IMG/VR virus record: IMGVR_UViG_3300024495_000015
Span: 62,001-126,000 of that record
Strand: one strand, 5' to 3'
DNA: 64,000 nt
Source: a virus
Each line of letters begins with the position of its first letter. The first letter of the stretch is position 1. Below the pieces are notes generated by a model, which was given only the letters and a program-made list of their open reading frames with translations, made no database searches and was not told the origin of the DNA. Positions 28,401-37,943 of the stretch are shown here, piece after piece. The position numbers and the translations under genes were made by a program.

Positions 28401-31400
28401 TCAATCTTTAATAAATCTCCTCCAAATATAGAACTTATACCGGAAAGTGAGATTGTTTCTTCATTTAATTGAGAAAGATTAGATAATGTAGTAGTTGTTG
28501 AAGTCGAAACAATTGGAGATTGAATAAAATTATCAATACTTATTAAACATTTACTGTTTTGCTTTGTTGAGGTAAATGTATGTGTTGTGCCAATACCTAC
28601 AGAAGTTAAAATTAAAGGTTCTGGTATTGGTTTTAGGGCATTTTCTGCAGATGCGGACAATCTTATACTCAAGTCATTAACTTTTATTGCATATACTGTT
28701 GAAGGAACTTTATCAGTGGTTCCAATGCCAGCAATAGTTGTAGTAGCAATACCAATTTTTTCTCCACCACCAGAATTATATACCAATTCTTCTCCAGTAA
28801 CGAAGAAGTGTTTTGGTAATCTGATCGTATTATTTTCAATATTAACTATTGATGTGTCTGAAGAATCTATTCTTCTTTGGAAAATTGGAGTTTCTTTATG
28901 TTTTAAGTCAAATGATTTTTTAACACTGTTAAATGTTCCTTCATAGCTAGAGAATCTGGAAAGAATATTTGCATTATTAAAATTATAAAATTCAAAAGAA
29001 TTTGAGGTATCAACAACACGCATTGCATGTTGATAAACTCTAACATCGACCGATATGTTAGGATCTGCGGTAAAATAAAGATTTGTCCCAGTTGACCCAA
29101 TTCCTGCTCCTATTGTCCCAATACCGGATCCAGAAACTGTTTCAATTGTACCATATTCAAGCAAATAAGTTTCACCTCCATCATCTACTAATACAACCTC
29201 AGATGCTTTATATCTGTTGTTTGTAGTATCCTCAGCAACTATAAAATAGTAAGCGCCAGAATGATTTGTATCGTAGGTTGATATTTTTGTTTCTGTGGGA
29301 CTTGCTGAAGATAAAATAGAAGTATAAGTGGACTTTAATTCACCTGTATTGAATGTGAGATTTCCAGAAGTTACTGCAGATGAAGTGCTTCCAATAGAAA
29401 TTCCTAAAGTATTTGCAAAATATGTAGTGCCAACACCAACATTAGGGGTAAAGTCCAGATTTATAACAGATCCGGAAATATATGCAGAATAAGTTCCTAT
29501 TGAATCTAAACCACTGTACGCAAGTCTATTTGCATTAGAAAGTCTTCCATATTCGGTAATATTTACATTAGTACCATCATGAATAAGAGTTAATTCGCTA
29601 AATTCAAAGTAAGTTCCATCAGATGCGGTCAATTCAACTAAAACTTTTGAAGATCTATAAGAAGATCCAATTCCAACAATTGTAGTTGTTGTACTTGGTG
29701 GTATTACTGCCCTTGAAGATTCTAATGTTGCGATATTTCCTAAAGATGTATTTCCAACACTTGAAACAGAATCAGAAATACTGTAAGACATAACACTAAT
29801 ATCATAATCATTTATAGTGTAATTAATTGGATAAAATCTCAATATTCCCTGAGAACCTAAAATAGAAAAATCGAAGGATCCTAAATCGTAATTAGATGAA
29901 ACTTTTCCATACTGAAGCATATATGATTCCAGTTCATCTTGCACTAGAGAGACCAAACATATTTGTCGGAGTCCGCTAAATTTTTTATCTCTAACATATG
30001 TTACATATTTTTTGGCTCTTATAGTTGATAGGACAAAAGACTCTATGTTCGAATAAGTATCTGTTTTTGGAATATTGCTAAATTGATCGCTAAAATCATC
30101 GACTAGTAATACTCTATTTCCTATAGACTGAAGTTCATCCTGTAAAGAAATTGAACTGAATGCAATTTCTTTTGAGAAATAATTCGAATCAATAGTTATA
30201 ACTCTTTCCTTCACTAAATCGTAATCATTTATGCAATTTAAGTCAACTTCGGAAACTAAGTCTGCAATACCGATAAAATTGCCTTGATCTTGAACTGTTG
30301 ATATTCCAGTAAATCCGGAATCAACAGATTCTGCGACAAGATCTCCAAATTTTTTGAATCCAGATGTATGATTTAAGTTTCCAATAGATTTATTCCAAGT
30401 TTCATAATCTACCTTTGATTTTATAGCATAAGAGAAGTATTGATAATAATTATTATCTGGAGTAACTTGAAATTGGTTATTCAAAAATCCAACTTCATCT
30501 TCCCATCCTTGATTTACAACTGAAGATCCATCAACAGAATAAATTGCAATAAGATCTTCTATTTTCGTTATTATACCTTTAGTGTTGGAAGTTTCTCCTC
30601 TGATAAAGACTCCTGTATTAAAATAATCTTTACTTGTTATTTTCAACTGCTCAGAATATTGATTCCAATTCAAAACATTGCCATAAGAAGAATCGCTAGT
30701 AACTTTTTCTCCTTTAATAAACTTTCCTTTTTCTAAAACAGGATCAAATATTGGGAAGTATTTACTTGGTACAATTATTGCTGCAGAATTTTCTTCATCA
30801 AAAGTCCCCGGATTTTCATTTACCCCCAAATAATTAGATAAGTTATATACAACAGTTGCGCCAGATCCACCATACTGTGGATTAACTGATGTCAATGTAA
30901 ATAATTCATAATTGTAGTTTTTAGAGTTATATCCTCTGAATGAGGTTGAACCCGAACTAATAATATTTGCACTTTCAACTAAAATTTTATCACCTATTGA
31001 AAGAGGAAATTCTTGACCATAACTAAAATTAACAGCCAATTCAACAGTAACATCTTTTGTTGTACTGTTAAATGTTATGTTATTAACTGGAATTCCATTG
31101 GAATTATTGACTGGTAAGATTTTTGGAGTTGCATCGTAAATACCATCAGTATTTTTTAAAATATTTACTTTTTTATTAAGGATATCATATTCTAAATCAA
31201 TATCCGTAACTACTTTATTAGTATAAGAGTCTATAACGACTAACTTTGGTGAAAGTGTGTAATTAATACCAACTGAAGATACGCCAACTGACTTAAAAGT
31301 TGATGATGGATTGATGGTTAAAATTTGAGGAAGTTTTGCAGAAGGTCTTAATGTTGTATCTGCAGAATATTCAAACCCAATATCATCAATTTCTATTTTT

Positions 31401-34400
31401 TTAATAGAACCTATATCTGTACTAGATATATTAAATATTGCACCTCTTCCAGTGTTACTAATAACACTGGTTATTCCTGGAACAGAGGAATAATTTCTGC
31501 CGCCAGATCTTAATTCAAGATCTTCAATGCAACCTGTTACATTTTTTGAATTAGTATAATATTCAAAAAATCCATCAGATTCTGTGTAAGATAAACTTTC
31601 TGGATATGTTAAAATATTAAATTTAAATGTTGTCTGACCAACACCTAAGATTGTATGATATCCCGAATAACCGCTATTTGTTAAAGAAAGTTTGTTATTA
31701 TTTCGGACTTCATCATCAGTGATTATTTCTTTCTTTATTGAACTATTGCTAAGTAAGTCAATAGGAACCAAAGAATAATACAAATCAAAATTTAAATTAT
31801 TGGTCGTTAAAGTGACTATAGCATTTGATCCAATTTTGCCTGATTTTACAATTTCAAATTGAGAAGAATCCGTTGTTTTTTTGAATTCTTCACTAAAACT
31901 AGGATCAAAATATAATTTAAAGTCAAAAGCTGGGTAAGAATTTTGATCCTTAATATATGATAAGGAACTATCAGAAAGATCAAATCTAACAACTTGATTG
32001 GGTATTACATTTAGTTCTGGATTGACTAAAGAAATTGTACCAAAAGAAGCACTCGTAAAATCTATAATCTCTGGAATAGTTTTAGTAGAGTTATAGTATG
32101 ATGAAGATAATTTAATCCTATCCTTATCAAACCTTACGATATAATATATTTGATTGTCTAAAAGTCCACCAATTGGAGTATTGGAAGAATAAATTATTTT
32201 TTGTCCAGTATAATACCCGTGATTTGGGATATTAATTGTATTATTTGTGATGTTTACTTTTGATGAAATAAATGATACCGGATTAATTACTAATCTTCTA
32301 TGTTTATCGTTATATTTTACTGTAATAGTAGTAGTAATACCAGGTAAAGAATTCATGTAAATTACTTCACCATTACTTAACCCATGAGACGATGCCGTAG
32401 AGACTGTAATAGTATTTTTTACAATTTCTCCACTTAAGACATTATCATAATTAGTTTTAAAACTATGATTTACTCCAGAACCAATATTAATAAAATATAA
32501 TAATGATGCAGATATGCTACTATCTATTCCGACGAAAGAACCAGTAGAACCTAGACCTACTCTATAAGTGGATATTCCTACCAAATCATTCGAAATTTTA
32601 GTTGCATATAACACCTGATTGTCTGCTAATTGGAAATTAACAGAACCATCATCAGAAACATAAAAAGGCGATCCACCATTACTAGAATATATTAATTCAG
32701 TTCCAGTATCTAAAGAATGATTAGGCAAATACATTGTTTTGGTTGGAACAAAGATATTTGTAATCCCAGCTCCAGGATTTGAGAAATATATTGTAGAACC
32801 AATACTAGCTCCAGAAGAAGAACCTATAGATAAAGACTCTTTAGGATCAAAGTAAATAGTCTTATTTAAATTATAATTTTGATTCTGACCGTTAATAGAA
32901 TTTACAACAAATTTTCTAGTTTGCTCATAAAGAACAGATGTTGCCGTGTGAGATGCTCCAACTGTAGAATCATATTCTCTAATCACTTTGATTCTTGACG
33001 ATAATTTATCGATAGATAAAATTCTTACTTTTTCATCATCAATTTTATAAATGTCATTTTCCCTAATATTTGGGAAATTCAACGATCCATTTACCTCAAA
33101 ATAGGTTACTATTCCAGTAGCAGAAGAAGATCCTACAGATTTAGATAAAATTAAAGTATCAGATCTAATTCCAACTTCAAAAAGACTGTCAAAATCTTTT
33201 GAAGAAGTGCTCAATCCTGATATAGAAATTATATCTTTGTTAAAAAGACTATGTGGCAGTGTGCAGAATCCAATGAATTTACCTGTAGAGTCGTATGGAT
33301 AAAATTCTACTGATTGCGAAGAAGTTGAAGCAAAACTAATATTTTTAATTGATTTTCCTTTTACATATGAAACATGCGCATATGCATCAGATCCCCCAGA
33401 ATTAAAATTATTAAATCTTACGAGATCTCCAACTTTATATCCAGATCCTCCTGTTACAATTCCTATATTTGATATTCTTCCACTAGTGGAAGATTTTACT
33501 ATTGAAACTGGTTCTTTAACTTTAATTGGGTTGAAAACAAAATCGTAGTTTGAAGTATTGCTAGTAAATTTATAAGGTGTAGTATTTCTTAATAACTGCT
33601 CAGAAACAAAGTCAAAAGTATTTTGACTTATACTCCTATCATAATTGAATTGGATTGAATCTGATTTAAAAGTATTTCCAATTAAATATGGAAAGACTGG
33701 TTTTTTATAGTTCTTGAAAACTCCATCAGTCTCTGTTGGTCCATTATTAATAGTTGCGAAATATGCATAAACTCCATTTGGATATTCTGGAGTAATACAA
33801 AATCTTCCATTATGTCTATCCAAATCACCCGAACCATTGAATTGATAATCTTCGACAAAAAAACCTTCAGAATAAATTCTATTTCCTGAAGATATTGGAT
33901 TTGGTCTGTCACTTGATGGTTGATAAACATATCCAGATACCATCTCTCTAATATTTCCACTACCAGAAGGATTATCATATCCATATGGTCCATAAATTGG
34001 ATTTCCGTCATATGCCCATCCAATAATAGGAGAGTGTACATATGATGTTACTTCTCTACTATTTGATAATTTCAAATCTGCAACATAAGTTTTTTTACCA
34101 TTTACATAATCAATACCAAAAACACTTCTCCTCAATTTTCTTGGTGCATATAAATGACAATATTGGGATCCGTTTATTGTATATGAAGATACATCAATAA
34201 TTCCATCGTCATCTAAAACTTTTTTAGATTCCAAATACTGCTGAACTTTGTTAATAGTCCAAGATTTTATTTTGGTCTCACATTTAAAGTTTTGACCAGA
34301 TGGAACAACATTTACATAAGTGCTTGATGTAGTAAATCCAGATCCTCCATTTACTACTTTTACTTCTACTATTTTGCCATTATTAATTACTGGAGTTAAA

Positions 34401-37400
34401 ACTGCTCCTGTTCCAATACCCAAAATATTAATATTTGGTGGTGCAGTGTAACTATTTCCCTGATTTAAAACTAAAATTTCAGTTATTCTACCATTATTAA
34501 TTATCGGAGAAAACTGAGCTCCAGAACCAATACCTAGCGTTATTCTGGGTTGTCTTTCATAGTTAATGATTTCCGAAGATCCATACCCAACTCCAGGATT
34601 TTTAACAAAAAGATTTGTGATACTTCCTCTAAAAATAGGTTGCAATTTAGCATTAAAATTTTGTCCCGTTAATGTAGAGACTCCTATTTTGCCAGTTATT
34701 TGTACATTAATTTCTGGGTAGTTGAAACTATGTGTCGAAGAACCAGAAGAGACGAAATTAATATATTGATTTGTTCTATAATAAAAATCTTTATTAGTAG
34801 TGGCAATTCCCACTAAAGAAAGTCTAAATTCATCTTTATTCAATTTAGTAATATAATATGAATTGTTATCAGACAAACCCCCAACAGGTGTTTCAGAAGA
34901 ATTGTAAACTACAATTTCTCCACTTTCATATCCATGATCAAATATTTTAATAGTGTTTGATGAGGTATTAATGCCAGATGATGAACAAAAAGTTTGTTTA
35001 TTTGTATACCCAAATCCAGAATCTATTACATTAATACTGGATATTTTTCTTTTTGTAAGAACAGATTCAAAGGCATGAATTCCTGAACCATGAGATGTTA
35101 AATCTATAGTGTTTATTCCGGAAACAGCATCATTAAAAGTCTTATGAAGCTTTATATTGTATGCATCTTGAACTGAAGCATAATATTGAGCATTAGTTGA
35201 TAGACCACCGACAGCAGTAGAACCATATGTCAAATACACAATATTTTCATAATCTCTAAATTTGTGGTAGCTAGAGAATCCAATTGTATTGTTTGCAAGA
35301 TTTACTAATCCCGAAGAACTATCTGAAATAAAAGAAACATTGTGTTTAAACGGGGTTAAATTTGGTTTGGCGTAAGCACCATAACCATTTCCTCCGGTTA
35401 TTGTTATCACAGGTTCTTCAACATAATCAAATCCACCATCTAGAACATCAATTCTTTCTAAAGAACCATTTACATGAGTAATTAAAGATGCGCCTATACC
35501 CAAAGAATCTTCTACAACTGCGATAGGCGGATTAATAACATCAAAGTTTTCTCCACCCGTTATTACATTAATTGATTGAATACCTCCATAATAAACTTTA
35601 TCGTCAGATTTATAGTTATATGCCTCTACACCATTGACAAAAACTCCAATGGGACCAACTGGAGTTTCTTCATTTCTACCACTAGTAGAAGATTGTGTTA
35701 TATTTTTTACATAATTTTGTGGTGATAACGAAGCATTTTCAAATTTTAATTTTCTAAAAATATTATCTGTGACAGTACCAGAAACTGTTACAAACTTATT
35801 TTTAAATAAATCCGATTTGCTATTAGATAATTTTATTTTTGTATTGTCTATTCTTTTAACATAATATACTTTTCCCAAAATATCCAAAGAATTTACAACA
35901 CTTTCATCATTTTTGATGTAAATAATTGCATCGCCAGTATAAAGACCATGTAAATTATTTGGATTACCTGAACTTAAATCTAAAGTTTCTTGATTGAAAG
36001 ATCCCGAAAAAATAATATCCGTATTTTTTATTTGAATATCTTCATTTAAATAATCTGGAATAGAATTTGCTGCGACATAAATGTTATTTTCATCTTTAAT
36101 GTAAACATTTTGAATATTTGCAGTACTATCATTTATAAATTTAAAGTTGGAAAATCTTGGTTTTTTTAATTTTCTTTGAATGGTATATCTTAAATTTAAA
36201 TTTTCAACTTTTGGTCCTTCAATAGATATACTCTTTTCGTTATCTATACCAACTACATTATATAAAAGTTTAATTCCACCTGAAGATAGTAAATCTGCAG
36301 AGTCTCCTAGGGAAAAATTATGATCATCATAAGTTGTAATGTTATAAGAAAATGTATTTTGAGTTATATTGGATGCAGTTGGTCCCTTTATTTCTTTTAC
36401 ATCGTAACTGTTAACTACATTAAATTTCCAAGTGTTCGGTAAAACACCCTTTGCTTCATATCCTAAAGTAATTGTTTTTATTGGATCACCTTTAGTCATT
36501 GAAGAGTTAAGTATACTGTAGGATAAATCTGACAAAACTCCAGTAATTCTGACTTGTATAATCGAATTATCTGATGCATATGCATATGCATATTGATTTA
36601 ATTTTATATCTGTACCTTCAGGAACAATAATATCCGATAGAGGAGTTATAAAAAATTGGTTTATATTTTTATATGAATATTTTGTTTTATAATCCACTCC
36701 ATTTACATTAAATATTAGCTCTCCATAACTTGGAAATCCCAAAGTAGAATCTACATCTATAAAATACTGATTCTGTTTTATTTCTGAAACATTTTTTGTT
36801 GATGGATGAATATAGAAATTACCATAAATCGAACCCTGAACATTGATGTCTTTATTGTAATCAGAATCAATACTCAAAACATAGTATGTTTTATTTTGTC
36901 TTACTATTTTTTCAACTTTTGAAACGCTACCGTAAGCTTTACCGTGAAAATCATTCTCGTCCTGATAGAGAGTTCTATTCTCCAAATCAATTGGATTTCC
37001 TAGAATAGATTCTACTACTATCTGCTTAGAAACTCTATATTTTGAATCTGAAGGTTTTAGAAGAAAATCTCTTGGTTTTACTACGCTTACATCTTCGCCA
37101 AATAGAGCTTTGAATATTAATTTATAGGAATCATCAGTTCCTTTTGATTTGTAAAAATCTTTTGCCTGCAGTAAAAAATTTTTTTCGTTTAAACCGTCAG
37201 CAAAAGTTCTATTTTCAAATCCAGGAAGCAACTGTTTTTTTATTTTAAATAAAAATTCTTTTAAAAATAAAGAACTTAAATTTAAAACTTTTGTGTTAGT
37301 AGTATGTGTTGAAATACTTGATGTGGAGAATACTAACTGATCTGGATTATTGCTTGAATGGTAAGATGTTATACCACTAAATCCTCTAGTACAATTATTA

Positions 37401-37942
37401 AATGTTGTGCTTGTCTTATCCGAATATAATATGATCTCAGAATCTATTTGAATTATGCCATTTTTTTCTGGAAATCCATAAGTTGATTCTACTGTTACTG
37501 TTAAATCGGTAAAATCAACATCACTTTTTAAAAATGTCGTTGATTTAGATTCTGAAGAAAATTCTAAGATATCTCCTGGAACAGCAGGTAACACAAAAGA
37601 TACTGATAATCCATCAGTTGCAAAATAATCAATGTCTTTTTGTAACTTCAGACCATTTTTATAAACAATAAGATCTTCTGGAGAATAACCAGTAGAAATT
37701 ACAAAATAATTTTCTGGAGACTGTGGTTTTATTGTTACGACACGGTTAAATAAACTATCATACAGTTTGTCAATTTTTAAATACTGATCAATGTTTTGGA
37801 GAATATCTAAAGTTCCTCCCTGAGACTCAACTGAGTTATAATATTCTTTTAAAAACTCACTGACAAGAGGATATTCCTCTTGCACAAAGTCTGGAAGTTG
37901 ATTCTGTACGATTGAACTGATTTTAACTCGTGTATCTTTCAT
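25460..37942 (-). CDS. Giant baseplate wedge protein (gp7 position) with YHYH domain, 4160 aa
   Basis: One uninterrupted ORF of 12.5 kb. The N-terminus (KISSIVQNQLPDFVQEEYPL, then VSEFLKEYYNSVESQGG) is a wedge/tail N-terminal type widespread in phages. Residues ~1250-1420 contain IIGWAYDGNPIYGPYGYD and DLDRHNGRFCITPEYPNG, the hallmark of the YHYH domain. The rest is beta-rich: at least eight 'GxGYTxxP' repeats (NPGVGYGSS, NGGSGFTTS, NTGSGYRSS, NPGSGYTTS, NPGSGYTQS) and about six 'HGxxTGxxxxYxS...GGLxDNxxYYI' units. It sits between gp6 and gp8, where T4 has gp7 (1032 aa), so it is probably the gp7 functional counterpart. Homology to gp7 itself is not shown. Confidence 0.88.
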   Translation of the reverse strand: MKDTRVKISSIVQNQLPDFVQEEYPLVSEFLKEYYNSVESQGGTLDILQNIDQYLKIDKLYDSLFNRVVTIKPQSPENYFVISTGYSPEDLIVYKNGLKLQKDIDYFATDGLSVSFVLPAVPGDILEFSSESKSTTFLKSDVDFTDLTVTVESTYGFPEKNGIIQIDSEIILYSDKTSTTFNNCTRGFSGITSYHSSNNPDQLVFSTSSISTHTTNTKVLNLSSLFLKEFLFKIKKQLLPGFENRTFADGLNEKNFLLQAKDFYKSKGTDDSYKLIFKALFGEDVSVVKPRDFLLKPSDSKYRVSKQIVVESILGNPIDLENRTLYQDENDFHGKAYGSVSKVEKIVRQNKTYYVLSIDSDYNKDINVQGSIYGNFYIHPSTKNVSEIKQNQYFIDVDSTLGFPSYGELIFNVNGVDYKTKYSYKNINQFFITPLSDIIVPEGTDIKLNQYAYAYASDNSIIQVRITGVLSDLSYSILNSSMTKGDPIKTITLGYEAKGVLPNTWKFNVVNSYDVKEIKGPTASNITQNTFSYNITTYDDHNFSLGDSADLLSSGGIKLLYNVVGIDNEKSISIEGPKVENLNLRYTIQRKLKKPRFSNFKFINDSTANIQNVYIKDENNIYVAANSIPDYLNEDIQIKNTDIIFSGSFNQETLDLSSGNPNNLHGLYTGDAIIYIKNDESVVNSLDILGKVYYVKRIDNTKIKLSNSKSDLFKNKFVTVSGTVTDNIFRKLKFENASLSPQNYVKNITQSSTSGRNEETPVGPIGVFVNGVEAYNYKSDDKVYYGGIQSINVITGGENFDVINPPIAVVEDSLGIGASLITHVNGSLERIDVLDGGFDYVEEPVITITGGNGYGAYAKPNLTPFKHNVSFISDSSSGLVNLANNTIGFSSYHKFRDYENIVYLTYGSTAVGGLSTNAQYYASVQDAYNIKLHKTFNDAVSGINTIDLTSHGSGIHAFESVLTKRKISSINVIDSGFGYTNKQTFCSSSGINTSSNTIKIFDHGYESGEIVVYNSSETPVGGLSDNNSYYITKLNKDEFRLSLVGIATTNKDFYYRTNQYINFVSSGSSTHSFNYPEINVQITGKIGVSTLTGQNFNAKLQPIFRGSITNLFVKNPGVGYGSSEIINYERQPRITLGIGSGAQFSPIINNGRITEILVLNQGNSYTAPPNINILGIGTGAVLTPVINNGKIVEVKVVNGGSGFTTSSTYVNVVPSGQNFKCETKIKSWTINKVQQYLESKKVLDDDGIIDVSSYTINGSQYCHLYAPRKLRRSVFGIDYVNGKKTYVADLKLSNSREVTSYVHSPIIGWAYDGNPIYGPYGYDNPSGSGNIREMVSGYVYQPSSDRPNPISSGNRIYSEGFFVEDYQFNGSGDLDRHNGRFCITPEYPNGVYAYFATINNGPTETDGVFKNYKKPVFPYLIGNTFKSDSIQFNYDRSISQNTFDFVSEQLLRNTTPYKFTSNTSNYDFVFNPIKVKEPVSIVKSSTSGRISNIGIVTGGSGYKVGDLVRFNNFNSGGSDAYAHVSYVKGKSIKNISFASTSSQSVEFYPYDSTGKFIGFCTLPHSLFNKDIISISGLSTSSKDFDSLFEVGIRSDTLILSKSVGSSSATGIVTYFEVNGSLNFPNIRENDIYKIDDEKVRILSIDKLSSRIKVIREYDSTVGASHTATSVLYEQTRKFVVNSINGQNQNYNLNKTIYFDPKESLSIGSSSGASIGSTIYFSNPGAGITNIFVPTKTMYLPNHSLDTGTELIYSSNGGSPFYVSDDGSVNFQLADNQVLYATKISNDLVGISTYRVGLGSTGSFVGIDSSISASLLYFINIGSGVNHSFKTNYDNVLSGEIVKNTITVSTASSHGLSNGEVIYMNSLPGITTTITVKYNDKHRRLVINPVSFISSKVNITNNTINIPNHGYYTGQKIIYSSNTPIGGLLDNQIYYIVRFDKDRIKLSSSYYNSTKTIPEIIDFTSASFGTISLVNPELNVIPNQVVRFDLSDSSLSYIKDQNSYPAFDFKLYFDPSFSEEFKKTTDSSQFEIVKSGKIGSNAIVTLTTNNLNFDLYYSLVPIDLLSNSSIKKEIITDDEVRNNNKLSLTNSGYSGYHTILGVGQTTFKFNILTYPESLSYTESDGFFEYYTNSKNVTGCIEDLELRSGGRNYSSVPGITSVISNTGRGAIFNISSTDIGSIKKIEIDDIGFEYSADTTLRPSAKLPQILTINPSSTFKSVGVSSVGINYTLSPKLVVIDSYTNKVVTDIDLEYDILNKKVNILKNTDGIYDATPKILPVNNSNGIPVNNITFNSTTKDVTVELAVNFSYGQEFPLSIGDKILVESANIISSGSTSFRGYNSKNYNYELFTLTSVNPQYGGSGATVVYNLSNYLGVNENPGTFDEENSAAIIVPSKYFPIFDPVLEKGKFIKGEKVTSDSSYGNVLNWNQYSEQLKITSKDYFNTGVFIRGETSNTKGIITKIEDLIAIYSVDGSSVVNQGWEDEVGFLNNQFQVTPDNNYYQYFSYAIKSKVDYETWNKSIGNLNHTSGFKKFGDLVAESVDSGFTGISTVQDQGNFIGIADLVSEVDLNCINDYDLVKERVITIDSNYFSKEIAFSSISLQDELQSIGNRVLLVDDFSDQFSNIPKTDTYSNIESFVLSTIRAKKYVTYVRDKKFSGLRQICLVSLVQDELESYMLQYGKVSSNYDLGSFDFSILGSQGILRFYPINYTINDYDISVMSYSISDSVSSVGNTSLGNIATLESSRAVIPPSTTTTIVGIGSSYRSSKVLVELTASDGTYFEFSELTLIHDGTNVNITEYGRLSNANRLAYSGLDSIGTYSAYISGSVINLDFTPNVGVGTTYFANTLGISIGSTSSAVTSGNLTFNTGELKSTYTSILSSASPTETKISTYDTNHSGAYYFIVAEDTTNNRYKASEVVLVDDGGETYLLEYGTIETVSGSGIGTIGAGIGSTGTNLYFTADPNISVDVRVYQHAMRVVDTSNSFEFYNFNNANILSRFSSYEGTFNSVKKSFDLKHKETPIFQRRIDSSDTSIVNIENNTIRLPKHFFVTGEELVYNSGGGEKIGIATTTIAGIGTTDKVPSTVYAIKVNDLSIRLSASAENALKPIPEPLILTSVGIGTTHTFTSTKQNSKCLISIDNFIQSPIVSTSTTTTLSNLSQLNEETISLSGISSIFGGDLLKIDDEIVKVNSVGFGSTNVLLVSRGWMGTNPDDHSNGSLVTKIMGNYNIVDNTIHFIDAPYGNSPIGTITNRPDARDFTGITTRSTFSGRVFLRSGIENSNEDTYKTNYVFDSLDEQFSGVSTQFTLKSSGSNVSGLSTSGSSAVILINNVFQEPQRLGSINIFGDYKLEENSGITTIGFTGNISSTAYDINTSSIPRGGIIISVGSTQGFGYQPLVSAGGTSIVSSAGTISSISIGNTGSGYRSSLKYEIITKVSTTVGSGQTIIPIDNIDGVFGKLLFSSANTIGIGSVLVNVPIVSVGSTYITIGAASTTSQIISKDATALISLNSPMVGLVDVGVKTSSTGLLNYQFVGFATILSGHISNNVIITNPGSGYTTSNPPTVVFESPLNYSDIPLVYSGGYSGVGTQATIDIIVGQGSSVVNFEIKNLGYAYKVSELLTVPVGGLVGIPTDPTKPFRNFEITIDQVFSDQFSGWSIGDFQVIDKVENLFNGRRRNFPIKIDGIQTAIRSLSGSSIDVQSTLLVFINDILQVPGSGYIFNGGSIITFTEAPKEGDSCKIIFYKGTSQVDVVFADILESVKVGDNLRINGDSISLKENERLVTDIVSSDSVETNPYSDVGLSLDENLVRPVVWCKQTEDKIVNGKEVGKDRILYESLIQPTTNIIQNVSVGSTEIFVQNAKIFFDDLRENATVPYKTKILITSQDSLVGASATAVVSIAGTISAISLTNGGLGFTTSPSVTISSPTGIGSTCLVTSSISSGIVTSFTITNPGSGYTQSKPPYVLISYPSPKTEKIEDVTYEGDFGIIVGVQTTSVGIASTGIIFDLFVPTESYLRNTNINVGVATTGISGIKTDYYFTIFNSNIGYGITSLDSSSSIVGVGTSCLDNVYKVASVSIAQTSVPGIGVTNVSRVIVSVLGYNGLSGMGYSAFYGEYSWGKINTTVRKRPKSFTSYTNNGISGLSTSAVIQRINPLRYVGYSTTLQ

Positions 37943-37943
37943 G

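Noticed and set aside
33682-34041. 119-codon minus-strand ORF in another frame of the giant gene
   Set aside because: Covers the YHYH domain in the correct frame of the 4160-aa protein; no start signal of its own.
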